A stretch of DNA of 64,000 nt from positions 248,001 through 312,000 of the forward strand of contig NZ_JACIJC010000002.1 in the NCBI RefSeq assembly GCF_014199215.1, in the 5' to 3' direction. Both the position numbers and the translations under genes were made by a program. Positions 15,923-23,978 of this stretch are shown here, in pieces. How positions within the stretch are numbered: position 1 is the first letter of the stretch; every line of letters begins with the position of its first letter. The stretch comes from Sphingobium boeckii (lineage in GTDB: Bacteria > Pseudomonadota > Alphaproteobacteria > Sphingomonadales > Sphingomonadaceae). The notes beneath the pieces are model-generated. The model saw only the letters and a program-made list of their open reading frames with translations. It was not told the origin of the DNA and ran no database searches.

Positions 15923-17371
15923 ATGACAAGGCCATTAATTCTTGATCCGGACAGGCTTTTCCCGGCAGACCCGGGCACGCGCGCCATTGCGCGTGCGCTT
16001 TACGCCGATATCGCCGCACTGCCGATCGTCAGCCCGCATGGCCATACCGATCCGACATGGTTCGCTTATGATGCGCCGTGGGACAATGCGACCGATCTGC
16101 TGCTCGCGCCCGATCACTATCTCTATCGTATGCTCTTCAGCCAGGGCATCCCGCTCGATGCGCTGGGTGTGCCCGATCGGAATGGACCACCCGCGACCGA
16201 TCCCCGCGCGGCCTGGAAGCTGTTCGCGGCGAACCAGCATCTGTTCCGCGGCACCCCGTCGCGCATCTGGCTCGATCATGTGCTGTCGGTGGTGTTCGGA
16301 CTCGATGTCGCGCTTGATGCGGACAGCGCGGACACGATTTTCGACGCGATCGGCGAAAAGCTCGCGACCCCCGCCTTCCGGCCGCGCGCCTTGTTTGACC
16401 GGTTCAACATCGAATTGCTCGCCACCACGGAAGGCGCGCATGAAGATCTCGATCATCACGCCGCGATCCGCGCGTCCGGCTGGAACCGGCGTGTGGTCAC
16501 CACATACCGTCCCGATGCGGTGATTGATCCCGAGCATCAGGATTTCGCCACCGCCATGGCGCGTTTCGCCGCATTGACCGGAGAGGATGTCTATGACTGG
16601 CGCGGCTATCTGGCCGCGCATCGCAAGCGTCGCGCCGATTTCCGCGCCGCGGGCGCCACCGCCACCGATCACGGCCATCCCACCGCCGCCACAGCAAACC
16701 TCTCCGCCGGTGAAAGCGAGCGGCTGTTCCGCCAGATCGTGACCGGAAACTGGTCCCCCGCCGACGCCGAACTGTTCCGCGCGCAGATGCTGACCGAACT
16801 GGCGGCGATGAGCGTCGAAGATGGCATGGTGATGCAGATCCATCCCGGATCCTGCCGCAATCATAATGAGGCGCTGCACGCGAGCCACGGGCGCGACAAG
16901 GGCGCGGATATCCCGACCCGCACCGATTATGTCCATGCGCTCAAGCCCCTGCTCGACAAGTTCGGCAATGAGCCGCGCCTGTCGATCATTCTCTTCACGC
17001 TGGACGAGAGCAGCTATGCGCGCGAACTCGCGCCGCTGGCGGGCCATTATCCCTGCCTCAAGCTCGGCCCCTCCTGGTGGTTTCATGACAGCCCCGAAGG
17101 GATGCGCCGCTTCCGCGAAATGACCACCGAGACGGCGGGCTTCTACAACACCGTGGGCTTCAATGACGACACCCGCGCCTTTCTCTCCATTCCCGCGCGC
17201 CACGATGTCGCGCGGCGGATCGATTGCGGTTTCCTCGCCCGTTTGGTCGCGGAACACCGCTTGGCCGATTGGGAAGCCGCCGAACTCGCCCACCAACTTA
17301 CCTACGGCCTCGTCAAGAAAGCCTATAAGCTCGACGATCCCGCTTTTTCGCCCGCCGCACTGGCCGCCTGA
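15923..17371 (+). CDS. uxaC: Glucuronate (uronate) isomerase
   Basis: Isomerises D-glucuronate to D-fructuronate and D-galacturonate to D-tagaturonate in the cytoplasm. The 482-aa product carries the family motifs LPIVSPHGHTDPTWFA (metal-binding HGH), NIELLATTEGAHEDLDHH, GMVMQIHPGSCRNHN and KLGPSWWFHDSPEGMRRFRE. The open frame runs back to 15167 through a peroxidase antisense region, but ATG 15923 follows AAGGGGAG at good spacing and begins a typical UxaC N-terminus. First gene of a run with kduI 24 bases downstream. The tagaturonate and fructuronate reductases needed after it are not in the window. Confidence 0.96.
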   Translation: MTRPLILDPDRLFPADPGTRAIARALYADIAALPIVSPHGHTDPTWFAYDAPWDNATDLLLAPDHYLYRMLFSQGIPLDALGVPDRNGPPATDPRAAWKLFAANQHLFRGTPSRIWLDHVLSVVFGLDVALDADSADTIFDAIGEKLATPAFRPRALFDRFNIELLATTEGAHEDLDHHAAIRASGWNRRVVTTYRPDAVIDPEHQDFATAMARFAALTGEDVYDWRGYLAAHRKRRADFRAAGATATDHGHPTAATANLSAGESERLFRQIVTGNWSPADAELFRAQMLTELAAMSVEDGMVMQIHPGSCRNHNEALHASHGRDKGADIPTRTDYVHALKPLLDKFGNEPRLSIILFTLDESSYARELAPLAGHYPCLKLGPSWWFHDSPEGMRRFREMTTETAGFYNTVGFNDDTRAFLSIPARHDVARRIDCGFLARLVAEHRLADWEAAELAHQLTYGLVKKAYKLDDPAFSPAALAA

Positions 17372-17395
17372 TCCATTTTCCAAACGGAGTATCCC

Positions 17396-18235
17396 ATGTT
17401 CGATCGCACCTATTACGCCACCCACCCGGACATGATGGAGGTCGTCTCCAATGACGAACTGCGTGACCGCTATCTGATCGGCGGCCTTTTCCGCTCCGGT
17501 GAGTGCGTGCTCAACTACACCCATGCCGATCGCTTCGTGATCGGCGGCGTCGCTGTGGACAGCGCCCCCGTGACGCTGCCCGCGCAAAGCGAGCCCCCCT
17601 CGGCGGCCGGCCATCCCTTCCTCGAACGCCGCGAACTGGCCGTCGTCAATGTCGGCGCTGTCGAAGGCACCGTGACCGTCGATGGCGAAGTCTTCACGAT
17701 GGGCAATAAGGATTGCCTCTATGTGACGATGGGTGCCAAGGATGTGCAGTTCGCTGGTGCGGGCGCGCGTTTTTATCTGGCCTCCTGCCCCGCGCACAAG
17801 GCGTTCACCACAAGGCTGGTCTCGGTCGCCGACGCCACTGCGCTTGAGCGCGGCAGCCTCGAGGAATCCAACGAGCGCACCATCTATCAGATGGTCATCC
17901 CCGGCATTTGCGACAGCGCACAGCTCGTCATGGGCCTCACCGTTCTCAAGCCCGGTTCGGTGTGGAACACGATGCCCCCGCACATCCATGAGCGCCGCTC
18001 GGAAATCTATTTCTACTTCGAGCTCGATGGCCCGAACGATCGCGTGTTCCATTATATGGGTGAAGGCGAAGCGATGCGGCATATCGTGATGGCGAATGAG
18101 GAAGCCGTGATCTCCCCGCCCTGGTCGGTCCACATGGGCTCGGGCACCAAGGCCTATGCATTCATCTGGGCGATGGCGGGCGAAAATCAGGATTATACCG
18201 ATATGAACGTGCTGGATATCTGCCAGTTGCAGTAA
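17396..18235 (+). CDS. kduI: 5-dehydro-4-deoxy-D-glucuronate isomerase
   Basis: Converts 4-deoxy-L-threo-5-hexosulose uronate, the product of unsaturated galacturonides, to 3-deoxy-D-glycero-2,5-hexodiulosonate. The 279-aa cupin-fold product is full length. Its metal-binding set sits in [17 protein letters not shown] and in [24 protein letters not shown] near the C-terminus, as in characterised KduI. It lies between uxaC and kduD, and with KduD and KdgK supplies the lyase-product branch that the pectate lyase downstream would feed. Confidence 0.96.
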   Translation: MFDRTYYATHPDMMEVVSNDELRDRYLIGGLFRSGECVLNYTHADRFVIGGVAVDSAPVTLPAQSEPPSAAGHPFLERRELAVVNVGAVEGTVTVDGEVFTMGNKDCLYVTMGAKDVQFAGAGARFYLASCPAHKAFTTRLVSVADATALERGSLEESNERTIYQMVIPGICDSAQLVMGLTVLKPGSVWNTMPPHIHERRSEIYFYFELDGPNDRVFHYMGEGEAMRHIVMANEEAVISPPWSVHMGSGTKAYAFIWAMAGENQDYTDMNVLDICQLQ

Positions 18236-18248
18236 TCGGTAAAAGACA

Positions 18249-18322
18249 CCGTTTGTCCCGAGCGTAGTCGAGGGACGCATGTCACGCACACCAGATCCCT
18301 CGACTTCGCTGGGGACAAACGG
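18249..18322. repeat. 74-nt palindromic repeat, family A, within the kdu operon
   Basis: CCGTTTGTCCCGAGCGTAG ... CTTCGCTGGGGACAAACGG, between kduI and kduD on the transcribed strand and ending 7 bases before the kduD start. Its hairpin could affect message stability or processing between the two genes, and it covers the expected ribosome-binding region. Confidence 0.92.
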
Positions 18323-18329
18323 AGATTTT

Positions 18330-19100
18330 ATGACCACCCCCTTCGATCTCACCGGCAAGGTCGCCATCGTCACCGGCGCGAACACCGGCATCGGCCAGGG
18401 CATTGCGCTCTCGCTCGCCGCCGCCGGTGCGGATGTGGCGGTGGTCAGCCGGTCGCCCGCGGATGAAACTGTCGCCAAGATCCGCTCGATGGGCCGCAAG
18501 GCGGAGATCATCAGCGCCGATCTCTCCTCCATAGAGCCAATCGATCGCGTGATTGCAGAGACGCTGGACAAGCTGGGTCGCCTCGATATCCTCGTCAACA
18601 ATGCGGGCATCATCCGCCGCAATGACAGCGTGGATTTCACCGAGGAGGATTGGGACGCCGTGATCGACACCAATCTCAAATCGCTCTTCTTCATGTGTCA
18701 GGCCGCGGGCCGGCACATGATCGCGAATTATGCGCAGGGCGGGGGCAGCGGCAAGATCATCAACATCGCCTCGATGCTCACCTTCCAGGGCGGCATCCGC
18801 GTCCCGAGCTACACCGCCTCCAAATCGGGCGTGGGCGGCATCACCAAGCTGCTGGCCAACGAATGGGGGGCCAAGGGAGTCAATGTGAACGCGATCGCGC
18901 CGGGCTATGTCGCCACCAACAACACGGCTGCGCTTCAGGCCGATGAAGCGCGCAACAAATCCATCCTCGATCGCATCCCGGCGGGTCGCTGGGGGCGTGC
19001 GGAGGATATGGGGGGTGCCGCGGTATTCCTCGCTTCTTCCGCCGCCGATTATGTCCATGGGCATATCCTGGCGGTGGACGGCGGCTGGCTCGCGCGCTGA
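18330..19100 (+). CDS. kduD: 2-dehydro-3-deoxy-D-gluconate 5-dehydrogenase
   Basis: Short-chain dehydrogenase of 256 aa that reduces the KduI product to 2-keto-3-deoxygluconate (KDG). SDR landmarks are the nucleotide loop TGANTGIGQGIAL, the NNAG strand (LVNNAGIIRRND), and the catalytic S-Y-K (NIASML, then SYTASKSGVGG with YxxxK). ATG 18330 is chosen because the open frame upstream reads through the palindromic repeat. The kdgK start overlaps its stop (TGATG), so the two are translationally coupled. Confidence 0.95.
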   Translation: MTTPFDLTGKVAIVTGANTGIGQGIALSLAAAGADVAVVSRSPADETVAKIRSMGRKAEIISADLSSIEPIDRVIAETLDKLGRLDILVNNAGIIRRNDSVDFTEEDWDAVIDTNLKSLFFMCQAAGRHMIANYAQGGGSGKIINIASMLTFQGGIRVPSYTASKSGVGGITKLLANEWGAKGVNVNAIAPGYVATNNTAALQADEARNKSILDRIPAGRWGRAEDMGGAAVFLASSAADYVHGHILAVDGGWLAR

Positions 19101-20107
19101 TGACGCGCACCGCTTTCTTCGGCGAACTGTTGCTGCGGCTCACCGCGCCGGGCCGCGAATTGCTGCTCCAGACCGGCAAGCTCGACGTGCATGTCGGCGG
19201 GGCGGAGGCCAATGTCGCGGTCGGGCTTGCCAGTCTCGGCCATGTCACGAAGATGATCAGCGCCGTGCCGGACAATGCGCTGGGCAATGCGGCATTCTCT
19301 GCCTTGCGCGGCCACGGTGTCGATTGCAACGCGGTGCAGGTGCGTCCCGGTCGCATGGGACTCTATTTCCTCACGCCCGGCGCGGGCCTGCGCGCCTCCG
19401 AAGTGGTGTATGACCGCGCTTACTCCAGCTTCGCCGAAGCGCCTGCGGATGCCTATGACTGGGAAGCGCTGCTCGACGGGATGGACCGGCTCCATCTTTC
19501 GGGCATCACCCCCGCACTCGGCCCCGCCACCGCCGCCGCCGCAATCGCCGCTGCGCAAACCGCAAAATCCATGGGACTCTCGGTCTCGTTCGACGGCAAT
19601 TACCGCGCCCGCCTGTGGGAAGCATGGGACAGTGATCCCAAGGCGGTGCTGACCCAGCTCGTCGGCCTGTCCGATATCCTGTTCGGCAATCATCAGGATG
19701 TGTCGCTGCTGCTCGGCGAGACCTTTCACGGAGACGGCCCAGAGCGCCGCCGCGAGGCCGCCGAGGCCGCCTTCGCGCATTTCCCCAATCTCAGGCTGAT
19801 CGCCTCCACCGCGCGCCATACCGAGGATGCCGATCGTCACCGCATCGCCGCGCGGATCGATACGCCGACCAGCCAGCATCAGACCGACGAGGTCGCCGTC
19901 TCGGGCATCGTCGACCGGATCGGCGCGGGCGATGCCTTTGCCGCGGGCGTGCTGCACGGGCTAAACATCGGCGCCGATCTCGACTGGACCGTGCGCTCCG
20001 GGCTCGCGCTCACCTGCCTGAAACACAGCCTCCCCGGCGACGCCAGCCTGTTCGGCCCCGCCGATATCGAGGCGTTCCTTGGCGGCGCGCTCGATGTGCG
20101 GCGCTGA
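19100..20107 (+). CDS. kdgK: 2-dehydro-3-deoxygluconokinase
   Basis: PfkB/ribokinase-family sugar kinase of 335 aa that phosphorylates KDG to KDPG. The N-terminal GGAEANVAVGLASLG and the C-terminal GAGDAFAAGVLHGL (catalytic Asp, anion hole) are typical. Its start overlaps the kduD stop by one base. A KDPG aldolase would complete the route to pyruvate and glyceraldehyde-3-phosphate but is not in this window, so the shared Entner-Doudoroff enzyme elsewhere probably serves. Confidence 0.94.
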   Translation: MTRTAFFGELLLRLTAPGRELLLQTGKLDVHVGGAEANVAVGLASLGHVTKMISAVPDNALGNAAFSALRGHGVDCNAVQVRPGRMGLYFLTPGAGLRASEVVYDRAYSSFAEAPADAYDWEALLDGMDRLHLSGITPALGPATAAAAIAAAQTAKSMGLSVSFDGNYRARLWEAWDSDPKAVLTQLVGLSDILFGNHQDVSLLLGETFHGDGPERRREAAEAAFAHFPNLRLIASTARHTEDADRHRIAARIDTPTSQHQTDEVAVSGIVDRIGAGDAFAAGVLHGLNIGADLDWTVRSGLALTCLKHSLPGDASLFGPADIEAFLGGALDVRR

Positions 20108-20117
20108 CTCGATCCAA

Positions 20118-20217
20118 ACTCCCCTCCCGGCCTTCCGGGAGGGGCCGGGGGTGGGCCTTTCTGTCTCCAAGAAGAAGTGTCACCCCCCGCCCATCCACGA
20201 AGGCGTGAAGGGGAGTC
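20118..20217. repeat. Palindromic repeat, family D
   Basis: actcccctcccggccttccg ... ggaggggccgggggtggg, then a diverged inverted partner ending aaggggagtcac. It lies between kdgK and the esterase on the same strand. Confidence 0.8.
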
Positions 20218-20239
20218 ACATCGCGCCGGACGATCTGAC

Positions 20240-21808
20240 ATGATCCCGCTCACTATCTCCCGCCGCGCGGTCGTGGCCGGCACCCTCGCCCTGCCCGCGC
20301 TGCTTCATGCCGCACCCGTGTCGGCACAGGTTTCCGCCCCCGCCGGGCGCTATCGCGGGCTGATCGAGGGCGGTGTGCAGGTCTATCGCGGCATCCGCTA
20401 TGGCGAGGATACCCGCCCCGCCCGCTTCCGCGCACCGACCGCGCCCAGGCCGGTGCGGACCGTGCAGGATGCCACGGCCTTCGCCGCATCCTGCCCGCAG
20501 AATAGCGACGAATATTTGCCCGCCAGCGAGGATTGCCTGTTCCTCAACATCTGGACGCCCGGCGCGGGCGCACGCGCGAAACGCCCGGTGATGGTCTATA
20601 TCCATGGCGGCGCTTATACGACCGGAAGCGTGGTCGATCCGCGCAATGACGGGCGCAATCTGGCCGCGCATGGCGATGTCGTGGTGGTCACGGTCAATCA
20701 CCGGCTGAACGCATTCGGCTATCTCTATCTCGCGCGGCTCGATCCGCGTTTCGCCGACAGCGGCAATGCGGGGCAGCTCGATCTGATTCTCGCCCTCCAG
20801 TGGATCCGCGCCAATATCGGCAGCTTCGGCGGTGATCCCGATTGCGTGATGGTGTTCGGGCAATCGGGCGGCGGGGCGAAGATCGCGACGATGATGGGGA
20901 TGCCCGCCGCCAAAGGACTGTTCCACAAGGGCATCACGATGAGCGGGCAGCAGGTCACCGCCTCTGGCCCGGTCAACGCCAGTAAGCGCACGGCCGCCTA
21001 TCTGGCAAAGCTCGGCGTCTCCGCGAGCGACCTCTCGCCATTGCTGACCCTGCCGACGGAAAAGCTGACCGAGGCGCTTGCCGCTGAAGATCCGATCTTG
21101 GGCGGCGGCGTCTATTTCGGTCCTGTGCTCGATATGAAATGGCTTACCCGCCATCCCTTCTGGCCCGATCCCAATCCGCAATCCAATGCGATCCCGATGA
21201 TGCTGGGCAATACGCGCGACGAGACCCGCGCCTTCATCGATCCCAATGGCGTGAAATTGCAGGGATTGAACTGGGACAATCTCGCCGCGCGCATGGTGCC
21301 CGAACTCCGCACCGACCTTTTGCCCGAGTGGATCGTGGATCAATATCGCGGTCATTTTCCGGACTGGTCACCCGAACGCATCTTTTATGCCGCGACCACG
21401 GCGGGACGAAGCTGGCCCGGTCAAGTGATTGAGGCCGATGCGCGCGCCGCCGCCGGAGCGGGCGCGACCTGGGTCTATCAGCTCGATTATCAATCCCCGG
21501 TGAAGCCCGAGCGCGGTGCCCCGCACGGCGCTGACATCCGCCTGGCGTTCGGCAATCTGGAAGGCGCGGAGTCGCTCACCGGCACCGGCCCCGATGCGCA
21601 GCGCCTCAGCCGCCAGATGATGGACGCGTTCCTGGCCTTCACGCGCACGGGTAATCCCAATCATGCAGGCCTGCCGCATTGGCCGGCCTATACCGTGCCG
21701 GAGCGCGCGACGATGGTGTTCGATGCGCCATCCCGCGCGGTGAACGATCCGCGGCAGTGGGAGCGGGAATTGTTCGCAAAAGTGCCCTATATCCAGCCGG
21801 GAAGCTGA
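20240..21808 (+). CDS. Type-B carboxylesterase, exported
   Basis: Alpha/beta hydrolase of 522 aa of the carboxylesterase type-B family. The signature EDCLFLNIWTPG is present, as is the nucleophile elbow FGQSGGGAKIA (serine in GQSGG; GESAG is the common form). The acid is in GNTRDETRAFID and the histidine in PHGADIRLAFGN. The N-terminus SRRAVVAGTLALPALLHAAPVSAQ is a twin-arginine-like signal, so it is probably periplasmic. It follows kdgK with a family D repeat between. A role in removing ester groups from pectin fragments is possible but not shown by sequence. Confidence 0.9.
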   Translation: MIPLTISRRAVVAGTLALPALLHAAPVSAQVSAPAGRYRGLIEGGVQVYRGIRYGEDTRPARFRAPTAPRPVRTVQDATAFAASCPQNSDEYLPASEDCLFLNIWTPGAGARAKRPVMVYIHGGAYTTGSVVDPRNDGRNLAAHGDVVVVTVNHRLNAFGYLYLARLDPRFADSGNAGQLDLILALQWIRANIGSFGGDPDCVMVFGQSGGGAKIATMMGMPAAKGLFHKGITMSGQQVTASGPVNASKRTAAYLAKLGVSASDLSPLLTLPTEKLTEALAAEDPILGGGVYFGPVLDMKWLTRHPFWPDPNPQSNAIPMMLGNTRDETRAFIDPNGVKLQGLNWDNLAARMVPELRTDLLPEWIVDQYRGHFPDWSPERIFYAATTAGRSWPGQVIEADARAAAGAGATWVYQLDYQSPVKPERGAPHGADIRLAFGNLEGAESLTGTGPDAQRLSRQMMDAFLAFTRTGNPNHAGLPHWPAYTVPERATMVFDAPSRAVNDPRQWERELFAKVPYIQPGS

Positions 21809-21838
21809 TTGACCGATCCTGGGTCAGTGAGACCAATT

Positions 21839-21912
21839 CCGCTTGTGTCGAGCGCAGTCGAGACACATGGGGCTAAAACCCAGCCTCCCTCGACTGCGCT
21901 CGGGACAAACGG
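21839..21912. repeat. 74-nt palindromic repeat, family A
   Basis: CCGCTTGTGTCGAGCGCAG ... CTGCGCTCGGGACAAACGG, between the convergent esterase and cupin genes. It has the same 'TGTGTCGAG' variant in its left arm as the 3592 copy. Confidence 0.9.
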
Positions 21913-21918
21913 TTCAAG

Positions 21919-22305
21919 TTACTTCTTTTCCACCACCGGATAGGAAATGATAAGACTCAACGGTTCCGTCCCCATTTGCCGGATCCCCACGTTCGCACCG
22001 TCATAGAGATAGGCCGCCATACCCGGCTTGAGTGTCGCTTTCACGCCGTCGGAGATCACCTCCCCCTCGCCCGCCAGCACATAATAGACCTCGTCATGCG
22101 CGATCACATGTTCGCCGATCGCCGCACCCACATGGAGCACGCGCTTGCGGAATTCCATCTTGCGGCCAGGCACACCGTCACTGATGCGATAGGCCGTGCT
22201 CATCCCGATCTGCCCATGCGGCGGCGGTTCGTCGCGCACGGTGTCGCGCTCGTCGACCAATACCATCGGCGGCGCGGCGGCCAGCATCAAAGCCAGTGCG
22301 ATCAT
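21919..22305 (-). CDS. Small exported cupin-domain protein
   Basis: Protein of 128 aa with a short hydrophobic N-terminus (MIALALMLAAAPPMVLV) and one cupin barrel. The HDEVYYVLAGEGEVISDG and GMAAYLYDGANVG stretches carry the two cupin motifs. Its ATG overlaps the pectate lyase stop (ATGA), so it is translated together with that enzyme. Secreted single-domain cupins beside pectate lyases have been proposed to bind or cleave pectin fragments. Here only the fold, the export signal and the coupling are supported. Confidence 0.85.
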   Translation of the reverse strand: MIALALMLAAAPPMVLVDERDTVRDEPPPHGQIGMSTAYRISDGVPGRKMEFRKRVLHVGAAIGEHVIAHDEVYYVLAGEGEVISDGVKATLKPGMAAYLYDGANVGIRQMGTEPLSLIISYPVVEKK

Positions 22306-23675
22306 TTCCGCATCGCCTTGTCGCGATCGGAGAGATGCTCCTGGATCGGCCCCTTCTGCCCCGGATAGAGACCCGATTTCGGCTCCATCGTATCCAAGTT
22401 CCAGTCCGCCTCCACAAAGGGCGCGCGCGCTTCCTTGAACACCGGATAGCCGCCCACGGTCTTTTCATCGTCGATGATCTCGCCGCGCCCTTCGGCCACG
22501 AAGAAGAGCACGCGGATATCATTGTCGTCGCGGTCCCATGGGCGCGCGCCGGCATGGCCCAGCACATGCGTTTCCACATCGCGCGACCGCAGCACGTCCA
22601 GTCCGGCGGGCCACACCACGGGCTTTTTCGCCTCGATCAGCTTTGCGCGCGTCTCGCCATAGCGACCGAACATCGGCAGCGCCTTGCCATGCTGGTCCAC
22701 CGCGATGTTATCCTTGCCAAAATAGCGCAGATCGCCGTCGCCGCCGAGCATCAGGAAGGGCAGTCCTTCGTCGGTGGAAGGCCCGCCGCGCATCACATTC
22801 CCTACAGCAGATAGCTCACCCGTCTGATAGGGCTGGCCCGCCCATTCCAGCGCCATCAGATTATAATGCACCGCGCGCTTGCCCGGATCATAGATCACAT
22901 TGTTGACCAGCGCCGCCTGGACGCCGCCCTTCAGCAGCGGGCTGCGCTCCACGTTATGCGCATAGATATTGCGATAGATAAGAATGCCGGTCGCATTGTC
23001 GTGGATCAACGACCCCTTGCTATGTTCGCCCTTGGGATGGCTGCCATTGGCGATGCCTTCGGCCAGGAGGTTGTAGGAAAAGGTGATGTCGTGCGATGTG
23101 CCCTGGCGCCATTCCGCCACCGTCTTGCCGGTGAAGCGCGGACCGGAGGCGGAGAGATTCTCGTCGAGCGCCCAGGTCATCGTGCAGTGATCGACAATCA
23201 CATTATAGGCGCCGATCGTGGAAAAGGCGTCCGCCTCCCATCCGCTCAATTTCGCCTGGCCGTCCACACCGGTACGAATGCGGATGTGCCGCACGATCAC
23301 GTCATGCGCACGCAGATCGATGCCGCCGCGGATGATCGTGATGCCGGGGCTGGGCGCGGTCTGCCCCGCGATCGTCAGATAGGGTTCGGTGATGTTGAGC
23401 GAGGTCCGCCCCAGATCGATCACGCCCGCCACTTCGAACACCACGATGCGCGGCCCCTTGGCCTCAACAGCGGCGCGAAAGCTGCCCGGCCCGTCCGCCT
23501 TCAGATTGGTCACCCGGATGATCCGCCCGCCGCGCCCGCCCTGCGTCTGCGCGGCCCAGCCCACCGCCCCGGGAAACGCCTTGGTTGGCTGAACGCCCTG
23601 CGCCGCGGGCTGTGCTGCCGCCGCAATGGGGGTCAAGCCAAGCAATGCGGCGCAGAAAAGCAACGATGGGCGCAT
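22302..23675 (-). CDS. Pectate lyase-like secreted polysaccharide lyase (PL1-type beta-helix)
   Basis: Exported protein of 457 aa with a cleavable signal (MRPSLLFCAALLGLTPIAAAAQ). The AFPGAVGWAAQTQGGRGGRIIRVTNLKADGPGSFRAAVEA start and the strand repeats ITIIRGGIDLRAHDVIVRHIRIRTG and NVIVDHCTMTWALDENLS are typical of bacterial pectate lyase-like right-handed beta-helices. A family-like DHCTMTW calcium/substrate segment and a later GSHPKGEHSKGSLIHDNATGI stretch are present. It is divergent from the TonB receptor, with two predicted LacI operators between them, and is translationally coupled to the cupin gene. Expected product: unsaturated oligogalacturonides feeding KduI. Confidence 0.88.
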   Translation of the reverse strand: MRPSLLFCAALLGLTPIAAAAQPAAQGVQPTKAFPGAVGWAAQTQGGRGGRIIRVTNLKADGPGSFRAAVEAKGPRIVVFEVAGVIDLGRTSLNITEPYLTIAGQTAPSPGITIIRGGIDLRAHDVIVRHIRIRTGVDGQAKLSGWEADAFSTIGAYNVIVDHCTMTWALDENLSASGPRFTGKTVAEWRQGTSHDITFSYNLLAEGIANGSHPKGEHSKGSLIHDNATGILIYRNIYAHNVERSPLLKGGVQAALVNNVIYDPGKRAVHYNLMALEWAGQPYQTGELSAVGNVMRGGPSTDEGLPFLMLGGDGDLRYFGKDNIAVDQHGKALPMFGRYGETRAKLIEAKKPVVWPAGLDVLRSRDVETHVLGHAGARPWDRDDNDIRVLFFVAEGRGEIIDDEKTVGGYPVFKEARAPFVEADWNLDTMEPKSGLYPGQKGPIQEHLSDRDKAMRK

Positions 23676-23753
23676 ATCTTCATCCTCTCATCGTGCCTTT
23701 GCGGCACCAGACAATGCGTCTTGACATAGAAGCAGCTTCGCCTCAATGTCTTT

Positions 23754-23769
23754 ATGACACCGGTTACTT
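23754..23769. promoter_or_regulatory. Predicted KdgR-like LacI operator (pectate lyase side)
   Basis: atgacaccggttactt, 79 bases upstream of the pectate lyase start. It is identical over TGACACCGGTTAC to the site before uxaC. Confidence 0.72.
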
Positions 23770-23907
23770 AGACGCAAATAGCCGGAAAACCGATCGCAGG
23801 AAATGCGGCGAGGGAGAGGAAATGGGCCGTGATCCTGCGAAGGAGGCCTCATTTCCATCTGATTTTAGCTGTGGAGAAGCCGATTCGGCTTTGATGCAGC
23901 GCCAATA

Positions 23908-23922
23908 GATACCGGTGTCATT
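23908..23922. promoter_or_regulatory. Predicted KdgR-like LacI operator (TonB receptor side)
   Basis: gataccggtgtcatt, reverse complement AATGACACCGGTATC. It is the best palindrome of the four: GATACC/GGTGTC differs at one position. It lies 57 bases before the TonB receptor start. Confidence 0.72.
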
Positions 23923-23978
23923 GCCGGTGACGAAACGCTGGACCGGCGCCAAGTGCGACGGCAAAGGGGAGAAACTGA

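Larger units (their letters stand above)
23676..23978. other. Divergent control region of pectate lyase and TonB receptor
   Basis: 303 bases without a gene. It holds two copies of the KdgR-like palindrome (23754 and 23908), about 155 bases apart, one nearer each divergent start. A strong ribosome-binding site AAAGGGGAG precedes the receptor ATG. No convincing -35/-10 pair was identified by eye. Confidence 0.8.

Noticed and set aside
15935-18694. Long open frame antisense to uxaC, kduI and kduD (over 900 codons)
   Set aside because: Composition follows the codon shadow of GC-rich genes on the other strand; repetitive His/Gly/Arg content, no family motifs, and the sense genes are certain.
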